Notes under the pieces: model-generated
Database searches by the model: none
The model's input: the letters and a program-made list of their open reading frames with translations, nothing else
What the model was told of the DNA's origin: nothing
Source: Oligoflexia bacterium
Lineage (GTDB): Bacteria; Bdellovibrionota; UBA1018
Assembly (NCBI GenBank): GCA_031292385.1
Contig: JARLHE010000008.1
Location: 62,001-126,000, forward strand
Direction of reading: 5' to 3'
DNA length: 64,000 nucleotides
In this document: positions 1 through 9,799 of the stretch, in pieces
Numbering within the stretch: position 1 is the stretch's first letter
Layout: each line of letters opens with the position of its first letter
Program-made: the position numbers and the translations under genes

Positions 1-316
1 CGGTGAAATCGAGATTCTCTTCGACCGTGAGATCGTTGTAGAGAGTGAATCTCTGGGACATATATCCGACCTTGGATTTGATGAGATGCTCTCCCTGGTC
101 GAAACCTACTCCCGCGACCCGCACTTCGCCCGCGGTCGGCTCGAGAAGACCGCAGAGAACGCGGATGGTGGTGGTTTTTCCGGCGCCGTTGGCCCCTAAG
201 AAGCCGAAAACCTCGCCCGCACTCACCGAAAACGTGACATCGTCGACCGCCTTGAAATCGCCAAACTGAACGGTCAGACCTTTTACCTCGACGGCGAGGG
301 CGGCGTTGTCGTTCAT
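1..316 (-). CDS. ABC transporter ATP-binding protein (3' end outside window)
   Basis: The first 105 codons are present and the rest lies beyond the left edge. The translation contains a Walker A motif (GANGAGKTT, about residues 39-47) followed by a Q-loop region (YMSQRFTLY), typical of ABC-2 exporter ATPases of the CcmA/YbhF kind. The start overlaps the stop of the upstream ABC gene as ATGA, so the two ATPases are translationally coupled. In the YbhF family two such domains are fused; here they are separate consecutive genes. The permeases would be expected further left. The substrate is unknown; the family exports drugs or cations. Confidence 0.9.
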   Translation of the reverse strand, partial: MNDNAALAVEVKGLTVQFGDFKAVDDVTFSVSAGEVFGFLGANGAGKTTTIRVLCGLLEPTAGEVRVAGVGFDQGEHLIKSKVGYMSQRFTLYNDLTVEENLDFT

Positions 317-1062
317 GGAGCCTGCTCCTTTCCGCGATTCAGGAAAAGCTCATCGAAGCTTCGAACGCCTTCCGCTTTGAGTAGGGCTCGCGGCTCGCCC
401 TCTGCGACCACCTTGCCATCCTCCATGAGGTGGACCTGAGCGCAGCGCTCCGCCTCGTCCATATACGCGGTGGTCACGATGATGAGAATTTTTTGGTCAG
501 CCAAGCGATAAAGAAGCTCCCAAAACTCGCGTCGGCTGATGGGATCAACCCCGTTGGTCGGCTCATCGAGAAGAATCGCGCGGGGCGAGCGCAGCAGCGC
601 GCACATCAATCCGAGCTTCTTGTACATTCCGCCCGAAAGCTTGCCGGCCGGCCGATCCGTGAACTCGCTCAAACGAGTGATCCGAAGCAGCTCCTCCCTC
701 TTCTCTCGGTAACTTTCCGTGGAAATCCCGTAGAGAGCGCGAAAGAAATCGAGATGCTCGCTGACCGAAAGATCGGCATAAAGACTTTGCTGTTGAGGCA
801 TGTAGGCGATCTGGGGACGAACATCCTCGAAATCGACGGTCTCGCCGCCCAGGCGATAAACGACCGTCCCCGCTTGCGGTTTCAAAAGCCCGAGAAGAAT
901 CCGCATCAGCGTGGTTTTTCCGGCCCCCTCGGGACCGATCACGCCATGCATGGTGGAAGCGGTGAATTCAAGCGACGCGCCGGAAAGCGCCCGTGTCTCG
1001 CCAAAGCGCTTGGTTACGCCTTCGACACGGATCGAAATCGCGGTATCGCCCTGGGTATTCAT
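313..1062 (-). CDS. ABC transporter ATP-binding protein
   Basis: A 249-residue ATPase with Walker A (GPEGAGKTT, about residues 43-51), an ABC signature (LSGGMYKKLG) and Walker B (AILLDEPTNGVDP). The glutamate after Walker B is intact, so it should be catalytically competent. Its start overlaps the stop of the HlyD-like gene (TGATG) and its stop overlaps the next ATPase start (ATGA). Order and coupling match YbhG-YbhF-type efflux operons: adaptor, ATPase, ATPase, then probably ABC-2 permeases. Family membership is clear; the exported substrate cannot be told. Confidence 0.92.
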   Translation of the reverse strand: MNTQGDTAISIRVEGVTKRFGETRALSGASLEFTASTMHGVIGPEGAGKTTLMRILLGLLKPQAGTVVYRLGGETVDFEDVRPQIAYMPQQQSLYADLSVSEHLDFFRALYGISTESYREKREELLRITRLSEFTDRPAGKLSGGMYKKLGLMCALLRSPRAILLDEPTNGVDPISRREFWELLYRLADQKILIIVTTAYMDEAERCAQVHLMEDGKVVAEGEPRALLKAEGVRSFDELFLNRGKEQAP

Positions 1063-1829
1063 CAGTCTTTCGAAAGCTGCGGGGACAGATCGGCCTCGAT
1101 CGTCATTCCCGGCTTGAGGATTTCTTCGTCGTTCGCGCCCAAAAAGCTCACCTTCACCCCGTAGACGAGGCGCTCGCGCTCTGAGCGGGTTTGCACGTTT
1201 TTCGGCGTGAACTCGGCCTCATCGTTGATTTTGAGAATCGTGCCGACGAACTCCCGGTCATGTAACTCCGGAAGGTACGACTTGATCTTCATGCCCGGCT
1301 TGAGGCGGGAGACCTCCGGCTGCGGCACGTAAATATATGCCCAAATGTCGCGAATATTCGCGAGCGTCAGAATCTTAGTCCCTGGATTCACCCATTCACC
1401 CGGCTCATGATAACGACTCAAAACCGTGCCGTTGACGGGAGATTTGATCTCGCACCAGCCGAGCCTCACATCGGCATCGTCCTTGCGGTTTTTCATCTGA
1501 TCGAGAACTTCCTTTGATGCGGTCCCGGATCGATAGAGGCGAAGATTTCGATCGTAGTTTTCGGTCGCAAGCTCATCGGCAACCCGTATGTCGGCGCAAT
1601 CAAGCAAGATCGACTTTTGATCTCTTTGGACATGATCGCCTTCCTGAACCTCGACAGCGCTGATGGTCGAAGGGACCTGCGCCGAGAGATCGATTTTCGT
1701 CGCCTCGAGCGTGCCGGCATAGCGGAATTTCTCCCGGAAAAAAAGCAGGTCCACCCCGACGCCGACAAGAATGGCCGCCGCGGCGAGAACCAGGAATAGA
1801 TTAGGGCGCTTTTTCTTAGTTTCGGTCAT
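1062..1829 (-). CDS. HlyD/YbhG-type periplasmic adaptor of an ABC exporter
   Basis: Encodes about 255 residues: a short cytoplasmic N terminus rich in lysine, one transmembrane helix (about residues 10-30), then a biotinyl-lipoyl-like and beta-barrel architecture typical of membrane fusion proteins (motifs around VQEGDHV and GTVLSRYHEPGEWV). I chose the ATG at 1829 because GGGAGAAGAG lies just upstream; an in-frame TTG seven codons earlier is less likely. It overlaps the end of the TolC-like gene by 14 bases and feeds directly into the two ATPase genes. It probably bridges the inner-membrane ABC pump and the outer-membrane factor encoded just upstream. Confidence 0.88.
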   Translation of the reverse strand: MTETKKKRPNLFLVLAAAAILVGVGVDLLFFREKFRYAGTLEATKIDLSAQVPSTISAVEVQEGDHVQRDQKSILLDCADIRVADELATENYDRNLRLYRSGTASKEVLDQMKNRKDDADVRLGWCEIKSPVNGTVLSRYHEPGEWVNPGTKILTLANIRDIWAYIYVPQPEVSRLKPGMKIKSYLPELHDREFVGTILKINDEAEFTPKNVQTRSERERLVYGVKVSFLGANDEEILKPGMTIEADLSPQLSKD

Positions 1830-3162
1830 GAAGAAACTCTTCTCCCGCAAGGGACTTGAGGATGATGCTTTGATTGAGGATCTGCGCGTCGATTCGCGCC
1901 GCGCTCACCTTTGCCAGCAAAGCCTGGTTATTCGCGTTTTGAACGTCGATGAAATTGATTTTTCCCGCCTTATACGAGGTGTAATAGAGCTTCGCTTCTT
2001 CCTGGGACTGGATCACGTCCTGATAAGCGAGCTTTTGCTGCTCACGCAGGCTTTCGAACATCTCGCTCGCCTTTTGGAAATCCCGGTGGATATCATCGCG
2101 AAGTTGGCCGGCTCGATACCGGGCCGCATCCGCCTGGCTTCTTTGCTGGGCTTCGACATAGCGACTGGGGTCGCCGAGATAAAGCGGCATGGACACCGAC
2201 ACGCCGACCGTTTCCTGCCAATAAGTCGGCGGAGCCGGAATATCAGGGTGATTCAAGCTGACCCCTGCCGAAACTTGGACCGCGGGAAGTTTCTTCGATG
2301 ACTGGCTATCCGCGCTGAGATCGAAGGATCGGGATTGAAGCTCCTGGCTGCGGATCTGGGGCTGAGCGTCGGTCGGCGGCGAGGGTAGCGCCTGCGCGAT
2401 CTCCAAAAGGAGTTGCCGCAGAGGCTCGAGCCTCAATACAAGGCTTACGCCGGGGATTCCCGGCGGGCCGGGCTGGGAGAGCTCTCTCGGCTCATGATCT
2501 CCGAGAAGCGTCAGGAGATCCTTTAGATAGGCGGAAAGATCCGCTTGCTTCTGCTTGAATTGAATCTCGTAACTCAACACCGAGCGTTCTGCGGTCACGA
2601 CATCAAGCCGCGCGGCCGCGCCCGCGCGAAACCGAACCGCGACGTCATGGTTCTGCGCGCGAGCAAGCTCGAGGGAGTCGTAAATCAGCCGAAGCTCTTG
2701 AATCCCGAGTTGCACCTGCACATATGCCGAGCGCAGCGAAAGCAAGACTTGAAGTGCGGCATTGTCCCGATCCGCCTGGCGGGCAAGGGAAAGTAGCGAT
2801 AGCGCCCGATAGGAATTCAATGTCGATGAACCATCCCACAACGTGTAGTTCACCTGAGGGCCGACAAAGTAAGTCGAATTGGTGCCGAATGGGATCGGAG
2901 CGCCGCCGAAAACCGAAATTTGGGGGATCTCCGCGTAGTACTGGTAGCCGCCGCTCAAACTCAACCGAGGCAGCAGCCCCTGAAACTGGGCGTCGGCCTG
3001 AAACCGGGCCGCCTCCTCGTTCGAAGCGTATGACTTGAGAAGGTTGGAAGCCTTGAGCGCCGTTCTCTCAGCGACCGGAAGCGAGATCGCGAACTCCTCC
3101 GCATGGACCGGCCGAACAATGATCATTATCAAAAAAATAAGCTGCCGCATTGAATGACCCAT
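1816..3162 (-). CDS. TolC-family outer membrane efflux protein
   Basis: A 448-residue protein with an N-terminal signal peptide (hydrophobic stretch ending PVHA) and two internal repeats of long alpha-helical segments typical of outer-membrane efflux proteins. Examples are the LRSAYVQVQLGIQEL and EEAKLYYTSYKAGKINF regions; the latter is the classic second-repeat signature. It is the first gene of the exporter operon. An ATG four codons downstream is an alternative start. It should form the trimeric outer-membrane channel for the HlyD/ABC pump encoded after it. Confidence 0.88.
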   Translation of the reverse strand: MGHSMRQLIFLIMIIVRPVHAEEFAISLPVAERTALKASNLLKSYASNEEAARFQADAQFQGLLPRLSLSGGYQYYAEIPQISVFGGAPIPFGTNSTYFVGPQVNYTLWDGSSTLNSYRALSLLSLARQADRDNAALQVLLSLRSAYVQVQLGIQELRLIYDSLELARAQNHDVAVRFRAGAAARLDVVTAERSVLSYEIQFKQKQADLSAYLKDLLTLLGDHEPRELSQPGPPGIPGVSLVLRLEPLRQLLLEIAQALPSPPTDAQPQIRSQELQSRSFDLSADSQSSKKLPAVQVSAGVSLNHPDIPAPPTYWQETVGVSVSMPLYLGDPSRYVEAQQRSQADAARYRAGQLRDDIHRDFQKASEMFESLREQQKLAYQDVIQSQEEAKLYYTSYKAGKINFIDVQNANNQALLAKVSAARIDAQILNQSIILKSLAGEEFLHDRN

Positions 3163-3228
3163 GAAATATCCGTTTTCCGATTTCGCGGAAGGGCGCTATC
3201 CTTTACAAATCACGAAAGGACCCATTAC

Positions 3229-3510
3229 ATGAGAACGCTTACCAAATCACTGCTCACTTTAGTATTGGCATTATCGGCGGTATCGGCCTACGCAGGCCAG
3301 CCCGACGCGACGATCAAGGCGGATGCTCAAGCCATTAACAGCGCTTGCGCAGCCGACGGACAGACCGCCAGCTGCGGCACGGAGACCTTCGGTCACGGCC
3401 TTCTGAAATGTATTTTTGCTTATAAAAAGGCGAATCCGAACTTCAAAATCAGCGACTCCTGCAAGGCCGCGATGAAGCAGTTCCATGCGGACAAGAGCGC
3501 CGGAAAATAA
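3229..3510 (+). CDS. small secreted cysteine-rich protein
   Basis: A 93-residue protein. The ATG at 3229 is preceded by GAAAGGA at good spacing, and a clear signal peptide follows (MRTLTKSLLTLVLALSAVSAYA). The mature part has four cysteines in a spacing (AC...SC...KC...SC) that resembles one unit of the bacterial cysteine-rich repeat family related to PF00839. That assignment is from pattern memory. The protein is presumably periplasmic with two disulfides. It is divergent from the TolC operon, with 66 bases between starts. No function is assigned. Confidence 0.72.
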   Translation: MRTLTKSLLTLVLALSAVSAYAGQPDATIKADAQAINSACAADGQTASCGTETFGHGLLKCIFAYKKANPNFKISDSCKAAMKQFHADKSAGK

Positions 3511-3523
3511 CCGTTTTTAAAGG

Positions 3524-3560
3524 GAGCATGCCGCGGGACCGCTCGTGCGCATGCTCTTCT
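3524..3560 (+). terminator. hairpin after the cysteine-rich protein gene
   Basis: GAGCATGC (3524-3531) pairs with GCATGCTC (3549-3556), followed by TTCTTCC. It lies between two convergent genes and could serve either. Confidence 0.5.
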
Positions 3561-3575
3561 TCCTTGCCGTTCAGG

Positions 3576-4544
3576 CTAGCCGATCCAGCCTTCGACGATC
3601 GCAAAAAGCGTTCCGACCCCCATAAAAAGCCAAAGCGCGACCCCCTGGACAAAAGGCTTGAAACCAACGGACCTCAGCGTCTCGCGCGTGAGATTCGTGC
3701 CGATCAAGAAAAGCGTCAGAACCAAAAGGCGCTTCGCCGCCGCCTCAATCCAATGCCCCGCGAACTGTACCTGAGGAACCCAAGTCACAATCGCCGCCAT
3801 CATCAGGAAGCCGAGGATAAACCAAGGGCGTTTCGGCTTTGATTCGCCTTTGACGTGCTCCGGACGGCGAGCTACCGCCAGTCCCACCAAAAAGGTCACC
3901 GGCACGATCCACAGGGCCCGGGCTAATTTTACGGTTGTTCCCACTTCAAGAGCATGCGGCCCGTACTGAAGAGCGGCCCCCACGACCGAGCTTGTATCAT
4001 GAATCGCCAGCGCGCTCCACAGACCGAACTGGCTTTCGCTCAGCGAAAGCGCATGACCAATCGGGGGAAAAATAAACAGGGCCATTGCGTTCAATAAAAA
4101 AACGATGCCCAGCGCCACCGAAACCTCGTGATGCTTGGCGCGAAGTACCGGAGCCACCGCGGCAATCGCGCTGCCGCCGCAGATCGCCGTGCCAACTGTG
4201 ACCAGAAGCGAAGTATCCCGATTCGTCCCGAGCAAACGGCCCAAGACGGTTCCAATGGCGAATGCGGCCGAAATGCTCAGCACGGTATAACCAATGCCGT
4301 GTAAGCCGACCTGAGCGACCACGAAAAGATTCATTCCGGCCCCAAGTCCCATTACCGAAAGCGTTAAAAGCCGGTGGGTCAGCCGCTTCGTCGTCGTGGA
4401 GTACGGGTTTCCAGCCCAAAGCGCGACCGCGACTCCCAGCAAAAGAGCCACCCCGGCGGAGACCTGCGGCCAAAGGCAAAGAGCCCCCGCGAGAGGAACC
4501 GCCCAACGCGCCAACCCAAGCCCGAAACGCTCGCTTTTTTCCAT
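3576..4544 (-). CDS. YeiH-family putative sulfate/anion exporter
   Basis: A polytopic membrane protein with about ten hydrophobic segments. The family hallmark GTAICGGSAIAAVAPVLRA lies near the middle and matches the GSSICGAAAV segment of E. coli YeiH. With the ATG at 4544 the protein is about 322 residues, close to the family norm, and avoids overlap with the divergent gene at 4639. An ATG at 4604 would add 20 residues. The transported substrate of the family is not established; sulfate export is only a database label. Confidence 0.8.
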   Translation of the reverse strand: MEKSERFGLGLARWAVPLAGALCLWPQVSAGVALLLGVAVALWAGNPYSTTTKRLTHRLLTLSVMGLGAGMNLFVVAQVGLHGIGYTVLSISAAFAIGTVLGRLLGTNRDTSLLVTVGTAICGGSAIAAVAPVLRAKHHEVSVALGIVFLLNAMALFIFPPIGHALSLSESQFGLWSALAIHDTSSVVGAALQYGPHALEVGTTVKLARALWIVPVTFLVGLAVARRPEHVKGESKPKRPWFILGFLMMAAIVTWVPQVQFAGHWIEAAAKRLLVLTLFLIGTNLTRETLRSVGFKPFVQGVALWLFMGVGTLFAIVEGWIG

Positions 4545-4638
4545 GAAGACATCATCGAGCAGGAACGCTTTCGACACAATGCCTTTGAAGGGGCACTGAG
4601 GCATTGCCAAGCCGCGGCGTTTCGGATTTAAAACAATA

Positions 4639-5733
4639 ATGGTCGTTTCCAAATTTCGCGAGCTGTACCGGAAGTACGAACGCTGGGTTCCGATCGCTTT
4701 CTTTATCTTGGGCTTTGTTTTCGACGCCGTCATGCTCAGGCACGTCGACGAACTGAAAACCCTGATACAGCAGGCGGCTTATCTTTTATTTTCTGCCGCT
4801 CTGATCGGGGTCGAACTGGTCGAATCCGTTCACGAAATCCATCCTCCGTCACTGCCGGGACTCGGACGACTTTGGAAATACCGCGAGGCGTTTCTCCATT
4901 TTTTCCTGGGCACGCTGCTCAACAGTTACACGATTTTCTATTTCAAAAGCTCCTCCGCCTTCGTGTCTTTTCTCTTCATCGGGATCCTGATCGCGCTGCT
5001 GACGCTGAACGAGTTCAAACGTTTCGGAGAATCGCAAACTCAAGTGCATATCGCCTTCTTGAGCCTGTGCCTGATCTCCTATCTCGTCTCGCTCGTGCCC
5101 ATCATCGTGGGATTTATCGGAGTCACCACCTATCTGATGGCGCTTGCCGCGACAGTTCTCGTTTTCGGCGGCTATTACCGGCTGCTCAAGCCGAAGCTCG
5201 GAACCAAGCCGTCTCTTTGCAAAACCCATTTGCTCGCCCCTTTCGGAGCGGTGCAGGGAGCGTTCGCTTTGCTCTACTTCGCGCACGCGATCCCGCCGGT
5301 CCCTCTATCCATCTCTTATATGGGGATCTACCACGACATCAAAAAGGCGAACGGCACCTATCAGCTTTCGGCGACCCGTCCCCGCTGGAGGTTTTGGGAG
5401 CACGGCGACCAGACATTTCTGGCGCGCCCCGGCGATACAGTTTTTTGTTTTGTCCGGGTTTTTTCTCCCGCCCGATTCAAGGACCAGCTTCAAGTGCGAT
5501 GGTTGAGTTGGGATCGAAAAAGAGGATGGATTTCGTCGGATGCGATCCCTTTTTCGATCGAAGGCGGACGTGAAAACGGCTATCGCGGAATCACCCTGAA
5601 AAAAAACTATCAGCCGGGTGAATGGCGCGTGCAAATCGAAACCGCCGATGCCCGGGAAGTCGGGCGTATTAATTTCACGATCGAAACCGACGAGAGCACG
5701 GACGTTCGCGATGTCGTCACGACCGAACAGTAG
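4639..5733 (+). CDS. multispan membrane protein with C-terminal DUF2914 domain
   Basis: A 364-residue protein. The N-terminal half has six to seven predicted transmembrane segments. The C-terminal part (about residues 245-355), with GDTVFCFVRV and PGEWRVQIETADAREVGRINF, matches the DUF2914 family, a small beta-rich domain. The function of the family is unknown. A short inverted repeat, CCTCTG-TC-CAGAGG, lies directly after the stop (5734-5747) and may help termination. It is divergent from the YeiH gene. Confidence 0.75.
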   Translation: MVVSKFRELYRKYERWVPIAFFILGFVFDAVMLRHVDELKTLIQQAAYLLFSAALIGVELVESVHEIHPPSLPGLGRLWKYREAFLHFFLGTLLNSYTIFYFKSSSAFVSFLFIGILIALLTLNEFKRFGESQTQVHIAFLSLCLISYLVSLVPIIVGFIGVTTYLMALAATVLVFGGYYRLLKPKLGTKPSLCKTHLLAPFGAVQGAFALLYFAHAIPPVPLSISYMGIYHDIKKANGTYQLSATRPRWRFWEHGDQTFLARPGDTVFCFVRVFSPARFKDQLQVRWLSWDRKRGWISSDAIPFSIEGGRENGYRGITLKKNYQPGEWRVQIETADAREVGRINFTIETDESTDVRDVVTTEQ

Positions 5734-5826
5734 CCTCTGTCCAGAGGAAATGCGCGGTTAGTCATCGTAAACCTGTGGCCGAGCACGCGGATTTCATGCA
5801 ATCTGGGCGGCGAGGAGACAGAATGT

Positions 5827-6456
5827 ATGATGAAACTATTTTACTCGTCAGGCGCATGTTCAAGCTCTTGCCATATCGGCATGGAAGAAGCCGGGCTGAG
5901 CTATCAGGGAATCATGGTGGATTGGGATAATCCCGACGCGAACCTCGCGGAGCTGGAGCGGCTCAATCCGCTCGGAGTGGCTCCGGTCCTGGTTTCCGAT
6001 CAAGGCAAGGTCTTGACCCAAAACACTGCGATTCTTGAATACATCGCTGACCTAAAGCCCTCGAGCCACTTGCTGGCCGAAAAGGGAACTTGGGAGCGCG
6101 TCGAAACGATGAGCTGGTTGTCCTTCGCCGCGTCTGACTTTCACAAATCTTTCATTCCTCTGTTCAGAGCCGACGCCATGACCAGCTCCCCGGCTGCGCG
6201 GGAGGATATCAAGAAGTTCGCGATTCAAGACGTTAAAAACAACTTAGCGCATCTCGATCGTAACCTCGTCGGAAAGGACTATATCACCGGCAAGAACTTC
6301 ACGGTCGCCGACGCTTATATTTTCGTCGTCACCGGCTGGTGCAAGTGGATGGATATCAAGATCGACGAATTCAAAAACCTCGGCGCCTATATGAACCGCG
6401 TCTACCAACGTCCTGCGGTTCAAAAGGTTCTGAAAAGCGAAGGTCTTTTGGATTAA
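5827..6456 (+). CDS. glutathione S-transferase, beta-class like
   Basis: A 209-residue cytosolic enzyme. Its N-terminal thioredoxin-fold segment (KLFYSSGACSSS) puts a cysteine at the position of the catalytic Cys10 of E. coli GstA, and the cis-proline and SNAIL-type region appears as GVAPVLV...LTQNTAILEYI. The C-terminal all-alpha domain has the N-capping segment NFTVADAYIFVV. Length is usual for the class. It would conjugate or reduce electrophiles using glutathione. It is monocistronic, with an AGGAGA ribosome binding site upstream and a strong hairpin downstream. Confidence 0.88.
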   Translation: MMKLFYSSGACSSSCHIGMEEAGLSYQGIMVDWDNPDANLAELERLNPLGVAPVLVSDQGKVLTQNTAILEYIADLKPSSHLLAEKGTWERVETMSWLSFAASDFHKSFIPLFRADAMTSSPAAREDIKKFAIQDVKNNLAHLDRNLVGKDYITGKNFTVADAYIFVVTGWCKWMDIKIDEFKNLGAYMNRVYQRPAVQKVLKSEGLLD

Positions 6457-6463
6457 CTCACCC

Positions 6464-6498
6464 GAAGAGGCGCTTCACGGTTCATGAAGCGCCTCTTC
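6464..6498 (+). terminator. 14-bp perfect hairpin between gst and cydA
   Basis: GAAGAGGCGCTTCA (6464-6477) and TGAAGCGCCTCTTC (6485-6498) are perfect inverted repeats around a 7-base loop. It begins 8 bases after the GST stop and ends 20 bases before cydA. There is no T-run, so it may act as a terminator, an mRNA stabiliser or both. Confidence 0.65.
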
Positions 6499-6517
6499 CC
6501 ATACGTTTGAGCTGACT

Positions 6518-8032
6518 ATGAACTTCGACATCGTTCTTCTCTCCCGCCTCCAATTCGCCCTCACGATCATGTTCCATTACCTGTTTCCGCCGTTGACCAT
6601 CGGCATGGGCGTCGTCTTGGTTTATCTCGAGGCGATGTATCTCTGGACGAAGGAGCCGATTTACGAGAACGCCGCGAGATTTTGGACGCAGATTTACGCG
6701 GCAACCTTCGCCATGGGGGTCGCGACCGGCATCGTCATGGAGTTTCAATTCGGAACCAATTGGGCGACTTACTCGCGATTCGTCGGCGACGTCTTCGGAT
6801 CCGCGCTGGCCGCCGAGGGCATTTTCGCCTTTTTCCTGGAGTCGGGCTTTTTGTCGCTCCTTGTTTTCGGTTGGGACCGAATCGGCCCAAAATTTCATTT
6901 TTTCGCGACTTTAATGGTGTCCTTAGGCTCGATCTTCTCCTCCGTCTGGATCGTCGTCGCCAACAGCTGGCAACAAACTCCCGCAGGTCACCACATCGTC
7001 CAGATGGTCCGCGACGGCAAGCCGTGGTTCATCGACGGTCAACCGGTCATGCGCGCGGAGATCGTCGACTTTTGGAAACTCGTGTTCAATCCTTCAAGCG
7101 CGGAGCGCCTGGTACATACCTTGATTGGCGCGTTTCTCATGGGCGCGTTCTTCATTATGAGCATCTCGGCCTATTACTTGCTCAAACGCCGGCACGAGGA
7201 TTTTGCGCGGAGATCGTTCACGGGCGCGCTGCTTTTCGCCACCGTGTTCAGCCTCGCCCAACTGGCATCCGGCCATTCGAACGCAAGAATGGTCGCCAAT
7301 TACCAGCCCGCGAAACTCGCCGCGTTCGAGGGTCATTTCAAGACGGGGCCGGCCGATCTGAATCTTTTCGGGCTCCCCAACGTGGAAACGCAAACCGTCG
7401 ATCACCAGATTGCCTTGCCCGGCATGCTGAGCTTTCTCGTGCACGACGACTTGAAAGCTCCGGTTTTAGGCCTGGATAAAATTCAGCGCGATTACTGGCC
7501 CCCCATCCGCGCGGCTTTCACGACTTATCACCTGATGGTCGGCATCGGGATGTATTTCATCGGACTCACGCTTTTCGCGTCCTTCCTCAGGGTTCGCGGC
7601 ATTTTATTTAAGCAGCGCGCGCTACTCGCTGTTTTCGTGGGCTCAGTGGCTTTCGCGGTCCTTGCCAATGAGCTAGGGTGGGCCTCCGCGGAAATCGGCC
7701 GACAGCCCTGGGTGGTTCACCCCGGCGTTTTACGCGACGGCCTTGGCAATATTTTGTTCGACAGCGCCGGGTACGTTCAGTACCGGATGGACGAAGGCCT
7801 GCTGACCAGCCGCGCGATATCCGAATCGATCAACAGCGGGCAAGTACTATCCTCGATTTTCATGTTCGGCCTGATCTACTCCCTCCTTTTCGCTGTCTGG
7901 GTATTCGTGCTCAACCATAAGATCCACGTGGGCCCGGAACCGGCCCACTTCCCCTCCGAAACAACGACCGAGAACCTTCTCACTGCTCTGACCGGCAGAT
8001 CCGGCCACGACGAAACGAAGGAGAAGCTGTAA
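6518..8032 (+). CDS. cydA: cytochrome bd quinol oxidase subunit I
   Basis: A 504-residue haem-bearing subunit. His20, in the first helix ([11 protein letters not shown]), matches the haem ligand H19 of E. coli CydA. The quinol-binding loop carries the conserved Lys and Glu ([11 protein letters not shown], about residues 263-273), and the GRQPW signature is near residue 393. The region after KLAAFEG reaches the next helix without the long insertion of the E. coli enzyme, so this is the short Q-loop (cyanide-insensitive type) form. It reduces oxygen to water with quinol in the inner membrane. cydB follows after two bases. Confidence 0.95.
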   Translation: MNFDIVLLSRLQFALTIMFHYLFPPLTIGMGVVLVYLEAMYLWTKEPIYENAARFWTQIYAATFAMGVATGIVMEFQFGTNWATYSRFVGDVFGSALAAEGIFAFFLESGFLSLLVFGWDRIGPKFHFFATLMVSLGSIFSSVWIVVANSWQQTPAGHHIVQMVRDGKPWFIDGQPVMRAEIVDFWKLVFNPSSAERLVHTLIGAFLMGAFFIMSISAYYLLKRRHEDFARRSFTGALLFATVFSLAQLASGHSNARMVANYQPAKLAAFEGHFKTGPADLNLFGLPNVETQTVDHQIALPGMLSFLVHDDLKAPVLGLDKIQRDYWPPIRAAFTTYHLMVGIGMYFIGLTLFASFLRVRGILFKQRALLAVFVGSVAFAVLANELGWASAEIGRQPWVVHPGVLRDGLGNILFDSAGYVQYRMDEGLLTSRAISESINSGQVLSSIFMFGLIYSLLFAVWVFVLNHKIHVGPEPAHFPSETTTENLLTALTGRSGHDETKEKL

Positions 8033-8034
8033 AC

Positions 8035-9054
8035 ATGGACCTTAATACGCTGTGGTTTTTGTTGCTGGGTACGCTGCTCGCGGGTTACGCGGTTTTGGAC
8101 GGGTTCGACCTGGGCGTCGGGATTCTGCATCCGCTGGCCCAAAACGATCACGATCGCCGCGTGTTTTTCAACTCGATCGGCCCCATCTGGGACGGCAATG
8201 AAGTCTGGCTGGTCACCTTCGGCGGCGCGCTCTTCGCCGCGTTTCCCGAAGCCTATGCTACCGTTTTTTCCGGCTTCTATATTCCCTTCATGCTCCTTCT
8301 CTGCGCGCTGATTTTCCGCGCGGTTTCGATCGAATTCAGGAGCAAAACCCGCTCGCGGGCCTGGCGGGCGGCCTGGGATTATACTTTCTTCTTATCGAGC
8401 CTTACCGCCACGCTGCTCTTCGGGGTCGCGGTCGGCAATTCGATCCTGGGCGTTCCGCTCAACGAAAGGGGCGTGTTTACCGGTACGTTCATCGGACTTC
8501 TGAGGCCCTATCCTCTTTTCTTGGGCTTTTTCACGGTCGCGATGTTCGCCATGCACGGCTCGCTTTACCTGAACTTGAAAATACCGCACGGCGAGCTCCA
8601 TAACCGGATGAAAGACTGGATCTGGCACACCTGGGGAACATTTCTGGTCCTCTATATCTTGGCGACCATTTACACGCTTGTCACGATCCGGCACGCCATC
8701 CCCAACTTCGAAAACGCCCCGTGGTCCGTGCTCATCGTCCTCGCCAACATCCTTGCGATCGCCAATATCCCGAGGGCGACCTATCGAAACCGGCCTGGCC
8801 AGGCATTCCTTTCGAGCTGCGTCTCGATCATCGCGTTGGTCGCGCTTTTCGGGATCGCGCTATGGCCGAATCTGGTCACCGCGAGCAATCACCCGGAAAA
8901 CAGCCTGAATATCTATCGAGCCGCCTCCAGCGAGAAAACGCTCAGGATCATGATGACCATCGCCTGTATCGGGATACCGCTGGTTCTGACGTACACTTCG
9001 ATCGTCTATTGGACGTTTCGCCGACGGGTGGTCATCGAGAAGAACAGTTATTGA
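8035..9054 (+). CDS. cydB: cytochrome bd quinol oxidase subunit II
   Basis: A 339-residue membrane protein starting with the typical segment YAVLDGFDLGVGIL and the motif GPIWDGNEVWLV near residue 50, both diagnostic of CydB. It pairs with CydA, encoded two bases upstream. The 3' end overlaps the convergent SGNH hydrolase gene by 7 bases. No CydX-like small subunit follows, as the convergent gene leaves no room. Confidence 0.95.
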   Translation: MDLNTLWFLLLGTLLAGYAVLDGFDLGVGILHPLAQNDHDRRVFFNSIGPIWDGNEVWLVTFGGALFAAFPEAYATVFSGFYIPFMLLLCALIFRAVSIEFRSKTRSRAWRAAWDYTFFLSSLTATLLFGVAVGNSILGVPLNERGVFTGTFIGLLRPYPLFLGFFTVAMFAMHGSLYLNLKIPHGELHNRMKDWIWHTWGTFLVLYILATIYTLVTIRHAIPNFENAPWSVLIVLANILAIANIPRATYRNRPGQAFLSSCVSIIALVALFGIALWPNLVTASNHPENSLNIYRAASSEKTLRIMMTIACIGIPLVLTYTSIVYWTFRRRVVIEKNSY

Positions 9055-9716
9055 TACCGGGACTTTCCAACCAGCGCACCGCCGACCAGCTGCGCGATCA
9101 TCCTCGCCCCCTGGGCATTGGGATGCACATTATCCGGAAACAGATCGGCCTTCCCGATCATGGCGTCGTAAATATTGATAATCGACGCATCAAGCTCGGC
9201 CGCGATGCGGTCGATGATCGGGATTTCCATCGATAGCGGCGCGTTTCTAATGTTATAGACGTTCTTGCCCATTACGGGACAAGGATGCACGAGCCAAACC
9301 TTCGGCTTGGTCGGCAGGCTCTCGAACTTCGTCACCAGATCCCGGTAATCTTTCTCAAAACGATCGTGACGATCCCAGTTTTGAGGCTTTGTGTCGTTGG
9401 TACCGAGCATGATGATCACCACATCCGGCTCGGACGCCAAAGCGGCCTTGAACTCGGGAGTCTTCCGATACGGTAAATCACCGTTATTCATTAAAGTCGC
9501 GCCGACATGGCCAAAATTGGTGACTTCCCATTTCGGGCCGAGCAATTGCCCCAGCTGTCGCGGATAACTGTCCGCTGGATCCAGGCCCGCGCCGAAAGTT
9601 ATACTATCGCCTAAACACGCGACTTTTATTTTTACCGGCGTCGAAGGAAGAGCTTGCGCCGGAAATACGGAAATAATCGCCAATACCCAAAAACGTCCGA
9701 ATATTCTCATACGCAT
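9048..9716 (-). CDS. secreted SGNH/GDSL-type hydrolase
   Basis: A 222-residue protein with a signal peptide (to about residue 24), then block I GDSITFG with nucleophile Ser38, a Gly in block II (GHVGATL), GTND in block III and a terminal DNVHPN containing the catalytic Asp/His pair. All four SGNH residues are present. It probably hydrolyses esters of lipids or sugars in the periplasm or outside; the substrate is unknown. It is convergent with cydB. Two neighbouring ATGs (9716 and 9710) are possible starts. Confidence 0.85.
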   Translation of the reverse strand: MRMRIFGRFWVLAIISVFPAQALPSTPVKIKVACLGDSITFGAGLDPADSYPRQLGQLLGPKWEVTNFGHVGATLMNNGDLPYRKTPEFKAALASEPDVVIIMLGTNDTKPQNWDRHDRFEKDYRDLVTKFESLPTKPKVWLVHPCPVMGKNVYNIRNAPLSMEIPIIDRIAAELDASIINIYDAMIGKADLFPDNVHPNAQGARMIAQLVGGALVGKSRYQ

Positions 9717-9799
9717 AAAATATCTCTAAAATAAGCTTTGAATTAAAATTCGGGCCCCTCTGATAGGAACCTACTAGAAACTCCATTAAACTAAAATTA